From Helopsaltes ochotensis (lineage: Eukaryota > Chordata > Aves > Passeriformes > Locustellidae): 64,000 nucleotides of DNA. Below are positions 12,432-25,897 of the stretch, piece by piece. A model generated the notes under the pieces. It searched no databases, was not told the origin of the DNA, and saw only the letters and a program-made list of their open reading frames with translations. The stretch's first letter is position 1. Each line of letters starts with the position of its first letter. The stretch is taken from contig VXBM01001657.1 in NCBI GenBank assembly GCA_013400155.1, positions 10,921-74,920 of the forward strand, read 5' to 3'. The translations under genes were made by a program, and so were the position numbers.

Positions 12432-14109
12432 ATAATGTAGACGTTAAGAGAAATTACAACAACAGATTTGATTCCTACCTCCTTGGTTTACTCACCTGGA
12501 TGGCTGGTATTTAACATCTCAAATCTGTGCTTCTGAAAAAACAATACTGAGAATTCTGGAGTGAAATGCTCAAACAACAGTCTAATTCTTTCTCAAAATT
12601 TTACAAGCCAGGGAATATAGATGTATTCTGTAAGAGTAAAATGAACCTGAAGACATGAAGCTATGGAAATCCTTAAATAAACAGAAACCTTAATTCTGTT
12701 TAAAGTAATGTCATAAAGTAATGACACAATTCTCATTAATGCATAATAGTATTTGTGTTCGGAGACAAATTAAACTAGATTTCAATATTAAATTAATTTT
12801 CTCTCTCTATGAGGGTAACAATCAAAGGATTTAGACTCTGTGTGACTTATTTCAAGGCTGTCTTTAAGAGTCAATAAACAGACTAAGTCAATGTTGGTGA
12901 GATGTCCCTTTGTGAGGTTTGCTGGCATGCAGACGTTGGCAGGGAAGAGATTAATATTTCCCAGATACTCAGCTTCAGTTGCAAGGGAACCTTGAGAAAA
13001 GAATTATTCAGTTCTCAGCCATGGTGAATGAGGTATCTTTTTTCCAGAGCAGAGAGGATAAGCAGAATAGAGTGTGTTAAAGGTAAGTCCCTCTTTGAAA
13101 GAGGGAAGCTCCTGTCAAAGAGTCAGAATATAGCAGTGTTTCATAATGTTCCTGTTTAACTTAGAAGTCAAAGTGGAGGTACCTTCTTGATCATCTCATG
13201 ATTTAAACTACAAAAAGTCTGTGTGGCTGTTTTGTGCAGGCAAATTGAAAAAATTGCTGGTAAATTTGTCTTTGTAACATACAGTGTAACATAGAACTTT
13301 ACATGAATGATAAAATTAAAGTAATATGAAAATAAAATCTGCTATCTCCTTGAGGAGGAGACAATGTGCTAACCTCATACAAAATACAAAATTTCTTCCT
13401 AGCACTCTAAAACCACACAATATATCTTTTCAAGATGGCTGGTAAAGTTTCAGAATTCTCAGCAGAGAACAACTGAAGAAAATGAACTACATGGGGATCA
13501 GAGAGCTCAAGTACAGGGCATAGCAAAACATATAAATGAGAGTCCTGTGTTTTTATGCAGAAAACTATTACCTCTAGGTCTGTTGTGCAGTAACATCCAA
13601 GGATCCAGACAGTGAATTCTCTTTTTTGATGCCTCTCAGATTCCTTATGATGCCGTTTGCTATCTGTGAATAAAAATACACATGGTTCCATATCCAGTAG
13701 CTCAACAGGACAAAGGCAAAGATTGACAAGGACTAAACAATAAGCAATGGGAACAATAGACACAGTATCAGTATCATTTTGTTAATGCAGTTAAGAGACA
13801 CAGGGTAACTCATTGGCTCACATAAAACTAGCAATGGCTCTTCCACACTTGGTCCCTAAACTCTTCCCCAAGGTGTACTGGTTATCTCAGTGGGCTTTGG
13901 TCTTCTAAACTCTCATTCTGTCTCACATGCTTATGGTTTTCTGTCAGTACTTGTTCCCTACTTCTGTTAGTTCTGGTACTGTGTAGTGCAGGATGGCAAT
14001 GTAAACCTCTAATTTAGGTTATCCCTTTTAAAGAGGGAGAATATATGGAAGATGAGAAGAGAGACTTTGCTAGGTGGGTTCTCAATATTCATAACACATG
14101 CTCAGTCCT
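12432..14109. other. Unique AT-rich non-coding DNA
   Basis: No gene recognised. A short imperfect duplication AAAGTAATGTCAT/AAAGTAATGACAC lies near 12703-12726. The minus frame 13407-13763 (118 codons) has no recognisable domain. A very weak CR1-like phrase occurs around 13165-13195, too diverged to call. Confidence 0.5.
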
Positions 14110-14922
14110 TGTACTGGATGTCCATGCCCAGGGTCTGGCAGCAGGGGCTTGCAGTGGTGGCTCCTGTAGGGAGACCAGGACTGCACCTGTGCCAGACACA
14201 ACTGGCTCCTGCCCACTCCAGTGGACCCATGACATGGCAAAGCTGAGCCCCTCAGTCAGGATGGTGGCACCTCTGGGAAAGTGTATTTATGAAATAACAA
14301 GAACATTTCACAATAGAGAGAGAAGGAAGGGGTGGAGGAAAGTGAAAGAAACTACTATGAGGACACTAAGTCAGAGAAGAAGGAGGAAGAGATGCTGCAG
14401 GTGCTGATGCAGGGAGTTCCTCATGGCCTATGGAGGGAATCATGCAAGAGCAGAGACCCATCAGTGCAGACACTGGAGGAATCACTTAGAAGCATTATCT
14501 GGAGAAACCACAGCCCTTGGAAAGGACCCAGACTGGAGTAGTGCAAAGTATGAGGAGGTACAACAGACAGAGAGGAGCTGTTCTGGACTGACACCAAACT
14601 TCCTCCCCCCTACACCAGGGATGAGGTGGAAAACTAGTGATTGAAGGAGTAACAATGAACTTGGGCAGAAGGCGAAGAGGGAGGTGTATTAGATTTTTCT
14701 CTTTGCTTCTCACCATCCAACTCTACTTTAGTTGCCAAGAAAATTAATATTCTTCAAGTTATGTCCAGTTTTCCCAGAACAGTAACTGGCAAGTGTTCTC
14801 TTTGTCTTTATTTTGACACACAAGCATATTCTTATTTTTTTCTTTCCATTTCCTGTAGAGGTGGGGGAATGAGAGAGTGGCTGGGTTGGGGGGCTGGAGG
14901 TCAGCCAAATCAGGTCACCATG
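14110..14922 (+). mobile_element. Diverged ERV LTR, same family as 21886-22509
   Basis: The block starts TGTACTGGATGTCC, aligning with CGTACTGGGTTTATG at the start of the LTR at 21886. The same succession of phrases follows in the same order: GTGGTGGCTCCTG near 14152-14164, GAGCCCCTCAGTCAG, GGTGGCACCTCTGGGAAAG, a TATA-like TATTTAT at 14283-14290, then GGAGGAAGAGATGCTGCAGG and GCCTATGGAGG. The 3' side has an A/T-rich stretch and GAGAGAGTGGCTGGGTTGGG, matching the family's 3' end. The right end is put at about 14920-14922. Flanks GTCCT and GTCTC match at only 3 of 5 positions, so no target duplication can be claimed. It is more diverged than the copy at 21886 and therefore probably older. The frame 14045-14407 only partly overlaps it and is not a gene. 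Confidence 0.65.
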
Positions 14923-15647
14923 GTCTCTTAACTCTTAAACCTCTATTGTGTGAACAGATGAGAAGCCAGCAATATCAGTAAGAAAATTTAATATTTAGGT
15001 GGCAAAACTTCCTGGATTATACAAGAAGAAGTAGGGGCTGTTTTTTCTTTCAGGAATCAAACCACCATGAATTCCAGTGACACTGAATTTTACTGTGCTA
15101 TCTTCGTTACATTTACCCCACCAGTTCTGCTAAGAACTCAAAGTTAATGAAATCCATGTGTTCCTGATTATACAATATTTAAAATTTAAGCAGGGTCTAA
15201 GTACTCCAAGCTCAACCAGAAAGTAGATTGTTACACATTTCATGTAGACTACCTCAATTATTAAAATACATTGTTCAAATCCAAAACATTTAAAATAAAT
15301 TTAAACTTTTACTTTCATTTTGCTAATCAAAAGAAATCTTTTGGTTTCTTTACAATTGGTAGTTTTGTCACGTCTCGTAAGATGCCAACAGAAAAACATC
15401 CTGAAACAATCTCATATACACACACAGAAAGCTGTGCCACACAAATATATCAACATAGTTCACTAGTCTTTTGAAGGATATATATTTGTCTCTGCAGTTA
15501 AAATAGTAACTCTAATTTAAAGTAATAATCAAAGTAACAGAACCACTTCCTGAATGAACTAATAGTGGAAATAGCAATTAAACCTTTTGGTGGTGGTGGA
15601 TTTCACTTTGCATAAGGTAGTTTCTTGTCCATGAAATACACACATAA

Positions 15648-15692
15648 TGAGATAGACACAGATACAGACATAGACATGGACTCAGACAAACA
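15648..15692 (+). repeat. Degenerate GACATA/GACACA simple repeat
   Basis: A run of imperfect hexamers (GATAGACACAGATACAGACA, then ATAGACATGGACTCAGAC). Purine-rich, no coding meaning. Confidence 0.6.
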
Positions 15693-16800
15693 GAGATTTG
15701 CCTTGTATTAAGTATTGTAAACTATTCTTTAAATTAAACTGAGATAACTTCTATCTTAGAAATTTGAGAATGAATACACTTAAGTTTAATTATATCTCCT
15801 AATTGGCACTGGCTGTCCATAAAAGGACATTTATGACTGCTAAATTTTTTCCTTACCAAACACTATGTTACCATGAAGGTTTCCTCTGGGAAAACAAAAA
15901 CCAGGAGGACAGAATAAACAATAATTCATTAAAGAGGACTTAGTCTTTTAAGCATTAAGGGCTAGGAAGAGTGTCTTTTCTGATGGATTTATTTACATTT
16001 ATCCAGTAGCCCTCTGGATTATACATCCAGACCACAAAAATTGGCCAAGGCTGGAGACCACTGTGGAGCACACCCTCCTCTGGCTACAGCGAACACTTGG
16101 AGTATCAGATCAGTGGAGCAGAGGGACCTGGGACTGGGAAGCACTCTTGGGTCCACAGCTCAGACCTGGGTCAGTGAATCACTGCTGCCTGCACTCTGCA
16201 GCAGCTGATGCCAAGCAGCTGTCATGGTGAAAACAAGACTGTAATGTGAAAACTTACAGCTGATCAAAATTTTCATTTTGCTAAACTAAAATGATGTTAG
16301 TTCACTCTTTTCCTACTTGTTTCAAATATAGGTATGATAATTATTTTGTAATGCTGTGTGTTGTGACATGTGATTTGATGCCATTATTTGAATTTTGATA
16401 TAGTAATTACTTGGGTTACCTTTCAATACAGAAATTTCCCATTTCTATATGCAGTATATGGGATTTTGTAAGCTTTCTGAGATTAAACTAAAATATTTGC
16501 TGTTTATTCCTTATAGGTAAACTTACTTTCCTCTCCTCACTAGCTTCTCTATTCTAAGAGGAAGATGCTGGCATGGCAAATGAAAGCAGCAGTAAGCATC
16601 TAGAAAGCTGTTCCAGAAGAAATGAGAGGGTGAGAATTTAGGTCACTGTTTTTTCAGTGACAATATATCTGAGATTCCTTAGTACAGTATTGATTAACTA
16701 ACCTGTTATTTAACTGATTAAAAAAATCTATCCTAAAAGCCACTATCTCGGTTGAAAGCAAATACATGCTGAGAAATTGAAGTTCAATAAAGTTGCTCTT

Positions 16801-16824
16801 TAATTAACATTAATTAACATTAAA
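16801..16824 (+). repeat. 10-bp tandem repeat TAATTAACAT
   Basis: Two perfect copies of TAATTAACAT followed by the start of a third (TAA). The unit contains a TTAATTAA palindrome across junctions. Confidence 0.75.
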
Positions 16825-19351
16825 AAACAGCTACTTGCTGTATGTACTGAAGCCTGCTCTCTTGCTTATAGGGTAATGAGAGTCCTAAGACATTCTATTT
16901 TTCCAGACCAAAGCAGCTGTACCTAGGACTACAGGGAGACATGGAAACGTCTCTTGAATGGTAGTATTGCAGGTGCTCCAGAGTAAGTCATAGTATTTCC
17001 TGCACCACTATACTATCCTTATTAAAAGAGCCATGACTGTAATGGGCTACATCTGTAGCTTCATCTATTCTCAGAGCTTGAAAAAGCATCTATTTTCTGG
17101 CTTGGGTCAAGAAAAGCAGTCAAAGTTGTGTAAATCTTTTGCAAGTGTTTAGACCAGACAATATATATTGCCTCTGAACAGAACTGTGGAAATTTCTTAG
17201 GAAGTCAAAAAGTGGCATTATCACAGAATGAATCATCTCATCAACCCACACAGTTTAAAATTTTCTAACTTACCTATCTATCTCACTGCATTTCTCGTCT
17301 GCCTTAAAATCAGTGCACAAAAATACAAGTGAACTAGAAGAAATGGTCATGATTTTCCAGTTTTAAGGTCAGCCTAGAAACTTGTTTATGAAGAGCATTT
17401 CAGTATTTAACCTCTTTCAGTGATAATAACTCTCCTTAGAAGCAACTTTAATAGTAACAGGTTGTTCTAGAGCTTGCCACAAACACTTCAAGGTTTCTTT
17501 TGAGACTGGAACACTAAATCAAAGTGACCTTTACTACAGGATAGTGAAGAAAGAAAAGACCGTAACTGAAAAACACTCTGCTGCAGAAAAATTATTGATG
17601 AAATACCATGATATCTGTACTGAACTTAGTTTCAAGGTAAATCATAAAAAAGGGAACTTTTTGATTTTAAAATTTAAATTTTAATTCCTAGGTAAGATAA
17701 TATATATGGTCCAGTCAAATAAGTCTTGTGTCAACCATGGGTCTGGATTTTCCCACATGAGGGAAACAATTTTAGTGGTTGATAGCTGTGTAAGCACATT
17801 CAGAGGCACAAAGGAAATAGATGCATTTAGAAATCTGAGTGCAGATTAGAACCTCCACTATCACTGAACAGAAATTTTATTGCTTGGTTTGCTTATTCAT
17901 AATGATGAAGCATTATGGAACGGATTTTGACAGAGTAACTTTAACGTAGATCACATTCCTTTGCAGAATTCCTTATAGCATTCCAGGTGCTACTCTTTGA
18001 CTCTCACATGCAAGTACATGTGTGTTTCTGAAGGAATGTGCTGAAATCCAAGAGGTAAGGGTACCACCTATGTGGAAGCAAGCTTACAGGAGCCAGAAAA
18101 TAAGGATGGAGTAAGCTCTTAGTTTCAGAATAGTAGAAGAAAAAAACACTGGCAAATTCTCATCATGTCCACTCAGAGTTATGCTGTGAAAAGCGTCAAA
18201 TAACTAGATGAAATAAATATGACTGGGAAAAAAGAAATAGACTTTTCTTGGATATATATTGATCCCGATTGTGCTGATTTACACCCAGTATACCACCAAA
18301 GAACAAATATACCATCTGGAATCACTAGACATGAAACTGTCAAATCAAACCAGTATGTGTTACACAACTGTCAGGTCTCTAGAATAGCCATTATCATAGT
18401 ACAAAGTTATATTTATGCCATTTCACCTTCAGTTTACTTTAGGACACTTTTGATGATAAAAATTGCAATTGCAATTATTTCACATAGTGTTAGAAAAAAT
18501 TCTTCTGAAGGGAGGAAAGAAATAAAAGCTTTAAAATACAATAATGGATTTTTTTCCCGTATTGTAGAAGCAATATCAGCTTAAGACAACTTAAGGGAAG
18601 TTTTTTCCTATGCTTGACAACATATGACAACTAATATTTTACTATAGATTTTTCAAATGACTGAATGGAATTATTTGTGACAGGATGTTTATGTGATTAC
18701 AGGGTGAATCAGGAAAGGTACCTTCTCTGGTTTTAATAATTGCATGAAGAGAAGAGAGCTTCTGTGTTCTCATGCAACAATGTTGCTCATGCAAACAGAA
18801 AATGTTAGTGCAGGCTGAATGACAAATGAACGTACTTGTATTTATGAACACCATTATTTACACAGTTGCAAATTTTATTACAGAACCCAAAATGGCTGTA
18901 TAAACAAAGTTACAGAATAACCCAACTAAGTTTACTGTTGTATGACAACAGCAAGACTTACTGGTGTTAATGATTAACTTTTTTTTTTTGGTGAATGCTT
19001 TCAAATATATTACTGATAATAAATACATTTTTTCATACTGCTACACTTCAAAATTCACTAACTGTGGTCAGTGATGTATTAAAATACAATTTTTGGAGAA
19101 AATAAGTATCTCACTTATCTGTTTATGTCTTCTCTGTTAAAGACACAGAAATTTACTTTTAATAACTGAAACAAGAGAGCTAAAAGTCAAAGGGTGATAA
19201 ACTAGGGATAACAGTCCGAACAATGCATCTCACTCAGCATTTGCTGGGCTTGGAAGGAATCAAGGCCATTGCTTCTAACTGCAAGATGAAAAGAATGCGA
19301 GGCTAGAGGATAAGAGAGAAACTGCCTGGTTGAGGCAGTGATAAGAAACAC

Positions 19352-19780
19352 TGTTATGACCAAGGCTAGCCTTGTGTCTCAAGCTGTGACCAAGAAGCCA
19401 GTGATCGTGTGCAAGAGGCGGGGGTAAAAAGTTCAGACAAGAGGGGGACTTGTACGACTTTGTCAGGAAGACCACCGGCAACCACCAGAGGGCATTGCGC
19501 AGGCACCAAAGGCTGGTAAGCTAATTTTAATACAGTGCAAGGATAGGCGGGGTTAGGTGATAAATATGCATAGACAACTTAAAGCATAGTAACATGTCAG
19601 GGAATTAGTAGAGAAAGGTAATTCTGGAGTTGCACATGCCTTCTTAATAGTTGTGGAGTCTTTTTTCTGCAAGGCATAATGATAACTTGAAAAAGATGTT
19701 GCTGGCTAAATAGCGCCTCACCTGTAGAACTCATATTCCCAAATAAACACAAGAGCTATAGAAAGACTCATAGACAGAAT
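19352..19780 (+). mobile_element. Probable ERV LTR, ends uncertain
   Basis: A stretch starting TGTTATGACCAAGG is notably richer in CpG than its surroundings (GATCGTG, AGGCGGGGG, TACGAC, ACCGGC, TGCGCAGG, AGCGCC). It carries a GTGATAAATATGCATAG promoter-like element near 19557 and an AATAAA signal at 19742-19747. Undecayed CpGs plus promoter and polyA signals in this order suggest an LTR in plus orientation. No terminal inverted repeat or target duplication was found, so both ends are estimates. A non-repeat regulatory region is the alternative. Confidence 0.4.
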
Positions 19781-21880
19781 ACCTTGAAGAGCTAGAGAGT
19801 ATGTTAAGCTTTACAGCAGAGTGGGCTGTGGGTAATTAGGGAGGAGGAAGGAGAAGGGGAGGAGCAAAACAGGGATGTGTAGAAAGTCAGCAGATTGTAG
19901 AGAGGCCCATGTGTTAAAAAGAAGATTACATGGAAAAGTTTAAACTTTGAAGTCAAAGCACAAAGGTTACACTACTGTGTTTATGCCAATAATTCTGAAG
20001 GCAGTCATAGGGAATAATCTATTTTCCTTCTTCTGTGCAGAATAGGCACATTTGTTGTCATGAAAGACTTATAGTTTTCTTAAGAACCAGGTGCACAAAC
20101 TGCAGACACTCAGCTGAAATGCTAACAGAATTTTATCAGTGGAGAATGCCAAGTTTAACAGGAAGAAACAAAAAGAAGGAATGTATTATGTGATTTATTT
20201 TTTCCCTCTACCTGTCTGAGACACAGAATTTTGAAGATACAGCTGTGTGAAAATGTTCCTCAAGACAGCTTTGCAATAGTGATGAGAATTTCAAAAGTGA
20301 GGAGGAAACCCCAGTGATTTTCCATTTCCTGGAGTGATAATGTTAGAATATGAATATTTCCATTCTGTATTACACACAAAACTCACCTAGAGCCATATCC
20401 TGTGCCAGATAATGACCCCAGGTCCCTTTGCTGAAGGTGTGAAAACCCTGTACAAAGTTAATTTGCTAGAATATCCAAATAATGAAACTTTCATCCCCTA
20501 CATGAAGAAGAGAAAATTTACTTGCTTTCCTAGCTGTGGGAATTTATTCCACCTAAAATCCTCCCTTTTTAGGTCAATTTAATTCTAAATCATCACTTGC
20601 AGAATTGAGTAGTATTAATTAAGTAATAACATTGCTAAAAAACTGTATTCATTCTTTATTTTTGAAATTTCTTTCTTTAAGTTACATTGATGATTATCAT
20701 ACTCTTATAAAATGAGACAGAAAGAGGGATATAGTTTCCCAGCTCTTTTATAGCCATTATTTTTGGCGGTTTTTCTGTCCTTTAGGGGTTTGAATTTGAT
20801 TTTCTAGGGGAAAAGAATCCCCTTTTTCAGTTTTTGGAATTAATATTTCTCCACTACCCCCATGGTTTTATCTGCCCTTAGCTTCACCACACTAGAATCT
20901 AGAATGTAGTTAGATCTAGACTAACAACTAGAATGTTTTCAAATGAAGTGCTATAGACCAGACTCCAGATAATTCCAAGACATTTACTTATATAATAACA
21001 TCATTTAAAATTTTCAGTATTACTTTTTATTCTGTCCCTTACAGAAATTGTCCTAACATAAAAATTCCTGAGCATTGAGGAATATGTGCAGGATAAAAGT
21101 GTCAATTAATGCATTATTAGAGACAACCAAAGTAGTATTAGTTGCTATAATCAGGAGTGGCAAGTTCACATACAATGGATTTTCTGTTTCAAGAATACTA
21201 AATGTAGCACCCATCTGTGCATTGGTTTGGTTTTTCTTATTAAAAATAATGCGCAATGTATAATAAAGAAGAATCATATGCACCATGGTTTTAAGATCCA
21301 TCAACACAGATAAGCAAGTTTGATGAGGAAAATAACCCCACCATTCTAATTACTAAAATTATCATAAGTAACCAGAGTAGTTTAGACTTGCCAAGATGTA
21401 ACACTTTCCACCAGAAGTTCCAGCTCATAAAAACATGTTTTTTCATTTGTATCATTAATCAAAGGATTGAAGGGAAAAAGGAGAAAACCCATTTTCTACT
21501 GTAGTTAATCTACTGACTGTATTTTTTCTCTCTTTTCTTCTTCTCTTACACCTCTCATTACAAATCTTATTTCCTAATAGCCCGCTATTAGGTCAGTCAG
21601 AAGGGGAGAAAATTCATACTACTTATTCCAATAGACTTTATGGATCTGTTATGCTTCAGGTTTCTGTAATAGTTCTTAGCCTGCATTTTCATCAGGCTCA
21701 TTATTCCAAAATTTGTACTTTTTAAATTAATTTCCCCTTATTTTCTGTTCTGTTGAAGGCAAATTCTAGTAGGATTTGCATGAAGGTTACCATATAATTT
21801 CTGACTGTATAATAATGGGGGATTTTAATTTGTGCCAGCATGAACACTAGTAGAATATAGTTGGCACTTTCAGTAATTTT
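19781..21880. other. Unique AT-rich non-coding DNA
   Basis: No gene recognised. A small hairpin-like element (AGGGGAAAAGAATCCCCT) lies near 20806-20823. The frames at 21053-21307 overlap on both strands and are not supported. Confidence 0.5.
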
Positions 21881-22514
21881 TTGATCGTACTGGGTTTATG
21901 TGACTAAGATTTGGTAGTGGGGGGTGGGTTACAGGGGTAGCTTTTTTGAGAAGCTGGTAGACCCTTCCCCCATGTCCAGCAGAGACAGTGACAGTCACAC
22001 CCAAAGTGGACCTGCTGCTGGCCAAGTCTGAGCCTACCCATCAGAGAAGGTAGTAGAGCCTCTGTGATAGAGGAAAAAAAATTATAGCACAGTCAGCAAG
22101 GTCAGTGGAAAGGAGGGGCAGGAGGTGCTCCAGGCACAGGAGCTGAGATTCCTCTGCAGCCCATGTTGCAGACCATAGTGAGGCAGCTGTGCCCCTGCAG
22201 CCCATGGAGGTCAATGGGGAATGCAGAGATCCACCCACAACCCATGGAGGAACCCCACACCAGAGCAGCTGGACACCTGAAAAGAAGGCTTTGAACCCAT
22301 GAACAGCCCATGCTGGAACATGATCCTGGCAGGGACCTGCAGACCCACGGAGAGAGGAGCTATTTTGACCATGATGATAAGCAGGACAGGGTTCTCCCTG
22401 TCCTTATCTTAAGTCATGAGCCTCTCATTATATTTTCTCTCCTGACCACTTACAGAGGGGAGTGCTAGAGCAGCTCTGGTGGGTACCTGACATTCAGCAA
22501 CCCACCACATTGAT
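21881..22514 (+). mobile_element. Solo ERV LTR with intact 5-bp target duplication
   Basis: The LTR proper is 21886-22509 (624 bp). It is flanked by TTGAT on both sides (21881-21885 and 22510-22514), a perfect 5-bp duplication typical of ERVL integration. The right end is ...CAACCCACCACA. The left end reads CGTACTGGGTTT, so the terminal TG appears to have decayed to CG; the related LTR at 14110 keeps TG at this position. The interior contains repeated modules of the CAGCCCATGGAGG type (22197-22250), characteristic of a common avian LTR family whose name I am not certain of. A TATA-like A/T stretch lies at 22070-22086. It is shorter than full-length copies I recall, so an internal deletion is likely. 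Minus-strand frames of 65 and 69 codons here are shadows. Confidence 0.88.
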
Positions 22515-25500
22515 TAAATGCACAGTTTTATGTAATAGGTTGAAATACAGTGAGAATGGCAGTAGTATAGACAAAACGAGTCCAGGAAAGGGAATTCTGT
22601 TGTTTACATGAATTACAGCAATATATGTCCAAGTCAACATTATTTGAAAGTCATATGTGATGAAAATGTTAACTTCTGAACAATTCTGAAAAATGCATTT
22701 ACTTAAACTGTTCATAAATTATTTTATAACCATTACAGATAGGGAAGTATCTACTCCAAGTATAGAAACTGTCATTTGGTCTACTCCATACTTTCATATT
22801 CCATAGGATTTCAAGTATCCCCAGAAATTTCTTTTACTATTGTCTTCCAGCTTTCCAGGAAATTGGCATGGATTCATCTACCACAGCCAATTCATCCCTA
22901 AACATTAGGCTGAAAAACAGAAAGAATACAATGAGGAATATTTACTTTTATTAAAGCCAGGAGACAAATAGATCCAGTGTGATGTTTCACACTGCACAAA
23001 GACAGAACAGATTTCCAATGGGACGAAATCTCTTGCTTTTCAGGTTTCATGTTCACTTAATGTTGCTTGAATTAAAAAGTCAATAAACTGGGGGAAGAAA
23101 ACAGGCCATGATTGGAGTAATGGGGAAATTGCTAATCCCTTTGAGTTGAGTCCCAGAAATACAGGGACAAATGGAGAAAGTTTGAACAACACTTAAACAC
23201 TGGAATCTGATGAAGAAGGAAGCACTCCACAGAACACAGAACACTATGAATCATCTGAGGCCAAAGAATCAGTGTGACAATTTTACAGAGCCAAGTCCCA
23301 GATAAAAAACATAAACCCAAAAGACCAAGTGTGGCTGCTAGAAGATACAGAACTAAATTTGGCGAAATACCCAGAATAGGCCATTCAAAGACATCACCTC
23401 TTCCAGGCTATCATTTAGTAAACACAACTCCAGACAATTCAAATAGTACAAGAAAATAGATGAAAGGCAAAAATCATGCAGTGCTCAGAAATGGAATTCA
23501 TAAAAGGGCAGTACATGAATCTGCACATGAACTTCCTACAGTACAATACACTACAAAACACTACTACAATACAGTATTTGGAGAAAGACGAAAGGGCTAC
23601 AGTGAAATGTATAATTTTGCAAACCCCAGCAGAGCATGCAGAGCATGGACAAATCAGATAACAAGAATGCTATTAGATCCAAAACATTCTTCAAAAAAGC
23701 TGCAAGAAGTGGTGAAGCAGAACAAGGATTCTAGCAAGTTTGGCACAGATAAATACAGTATGTTTGTAGTGGTGAACTAGTGCTAAAAAACCAACCAACC
23801 AAAACAAAATAAAACAAAAAAATGGGCTGTAGGAAAGAAATAGATGAAACTCAAGGCTCAAAGGCTTGTCTTTCTGAAGGGATTCTATGTCAAGTGCTTG
23901 AGGAAGAATATGTATTAGATTTATAACAGCACTGAGGAAAAGACACCAATTACTGGATTCAAAACATGTCATGTCCACATATTTTTGCAAGAGATTGTTC
24001 TCACTGGTAGAATGGATTCTACAGCTGTTGAAAAGTTTAAAGAGTAATTGCTCTCAGAAGAAGCAAAGATGTCAATAAAGTATGGAATAGAGCTAAAGGG
24101 GCCCAATTTTCTGCCCCTATGAAAATTCTTTTAACCTGAGGAAGGGGGATAAAAGAGAACTTGGATTCTTCTCTGGTAATTACAGACCAAGCAGAAAAAG
24201 AAGTCTTTTAAGTAAGTTGGCCACTCTAGTGAAAGCAAAGAAAGCAGCCAAGAAAAAGGAACAAACCTTTGGTTTCTAGTATGCTAAACTATTGCTAAAT
24301 AAAGGTGTGAAAAGACGGAAGTGCTTCTAGCACTGGTGAGTAGAAAATTCTGGAACACATATTCCACGGCAAGTATTTTTCTAGATTTCATGAATCAGCA
24401 GAGTTCTGGACAATGAAACAGAAAAACAAAGTTTACATTTTCAGATTTTCAAAATTTCTTTTGAGAAGTAATTTCTGCAGGTAATGTCCAAGGTAAGTCA
24501 TAGGAAAATACAACCATTATTTAATTGTGTAGAAGGCAGTAAAGTCCACTGAACTTTAATGGTGAAGGAAAAAATAGAGGTCTCTAAGCAGACATAAATA
24601 AAGTAAGAAACAGAAATAAACAGAGAACATCGGGGGGAAAAAAAAAAGCTGAAGTTCTTGGTCTGAGCTAAGCCACAAGTGTTATTTCATATAGCAAGGT
24701 GTTAACACAACAAGCTAATACAGCAAAAGAGTATAGGGGTATCCAGCGAAACATTGACCTTTATAGGACAGGCAAAGGAGACTAAAAAGAGCTTTCTGGG
24801 AAGAGAAACTTCATGTCCACTGCAGTTGTCTCAGAATGGTATGATGCAGAGATGTCTAATGAACATATTGTGCAACAGTCAGTCACAAAATTGAACTTAA
24901 AGAGCTTAAAGAGATTTGCCTTTTCAGAGGAGCCTGTAATATGATAGGAGAATCATATGTAATATGTAATATGATAGGAGAGTCACTCAGTAAAGAGTCA
25001 GTAAGGAGAAAATTAGATTCCTACAGCATCACTGAAGACTCTTTGAAAACTGCATGGATGCAAAAACATAGTGAACATGTACATACAGGTTATGGAGCTT
25101 TCGAAGCAAAGCAACAGCATTGTGAATTCATTATGTGTAATCAGAAAATAACACTCTGGCCTTCCCTACATTTTTGCACATAGTTTTGAAGCTTATATCT
25201 GAGAAGCAAAGACTAAAATGAAAGGACCTCTTTTTATAACTGCCAGTAAGGGCAAACATGACATGGCAACCTTATAATGGAGAACTGGCCAGTATTTTCA
25301 GCAGTTTTCACTGTAGTAGAAATTTAAAAATCTCATGGGAAATTTTCACTACAGTGAAAACACTCATACTCGTATGAGTCGTCTTTTGAAAGAAAGGGTT
25401 TGACACATGGACTCTTGTCAAGATTTTGCGGCAACAAATTACAGGCTAGTATTAGGAGGCCACTGAATTCACCTTCCAAACAACTTTTTCTGAGAATTGT

Positions 25501-25893
25501 AAACAAAAGCGCTAATAATTAAACTGGATACCCAGGAAAAATGAAGACATATAATGAGATGCAAAAGCAAATCATGGGATAATATCTCAGGAGCTACTAG
25601 TGTTTTCTTAAAAATTATCTGTCTACCTGACAGGGAAGTTTCACTGCAGACGGCAGTGATGTTACAAGATATTGCTTTACCAAGAATGGAGACACTGTGG
25701 GAAAAAAAAGAGAAACCACACTCTGTTGCCCTGATTTTTGCAGCCCTTCTGATGTGTTTCTTAGTTATTAGAATGGAGTCAGTTTTCTCAATGTTAGGCA
25801 GTGCTTTGCCTTTTCCCCTGCTGCTGTTATCTGTAGATAAGGTTTGTTTGGGAAATGTATTTGATAAATATCACGTATACTCGGATGGAAAAA
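22515..25893. other. Unique AT-rich non-coding DNA
   Basis: No gene recognised. Plus-strand frames 23274-23459 and 23460-23780 (61 and 106 codons) adjoin but have no recognisable domain. An A-rich simple tract (CCAACCAACCAAAACAAAAT type) lies at 23788-23822. A 30-bp imperfect tandem is listed separately. Confidence 0.5.
24936..24987 (+). repeat. 30-bp imperfect tandem duplication
   Basis: GTAATATGATAGGAGA occurs at 24936 and again at 24966, giving a 30-bp unit in about 1.7 copies. Because 30 is a multiple of three, the open frame 24941-25183 stays open through it. This is not evidence of coding. Confidence 0.75.
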
Positions 25894-25897
25894 CACT

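Larger units (their letters stand above)
14923..19351. other. Unique AT-rich non-coding DNA
   Basis: No gene recognised. A GC-richer patch at about 16030-16220 has no identifiable content. Simple repeats occur at 15650-15690 (degenerate GACATA type) and 16801-16824. The frame 18219-18584 (121 codons) has no recognisable domain and a composition typical of chance frames. Confidence 0.5.

Noticed and set aside
13140..13210. Weak CR1-like phrase (GGAGGTACCTTCTTGATC)
   Set aside because: Only one short phrase matches and the flanks do not continue as CR1.
14110..22509. Two same-family LTRs in direct orientation about 7 kb apart, looking like the two ends of one provirus
   Set aside because: The second LTR has its own perfect TTGAT duplication on both sides, so it is a separate solo insertion. 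The interval shows no gag/pol frames and contains another LTR-like block.
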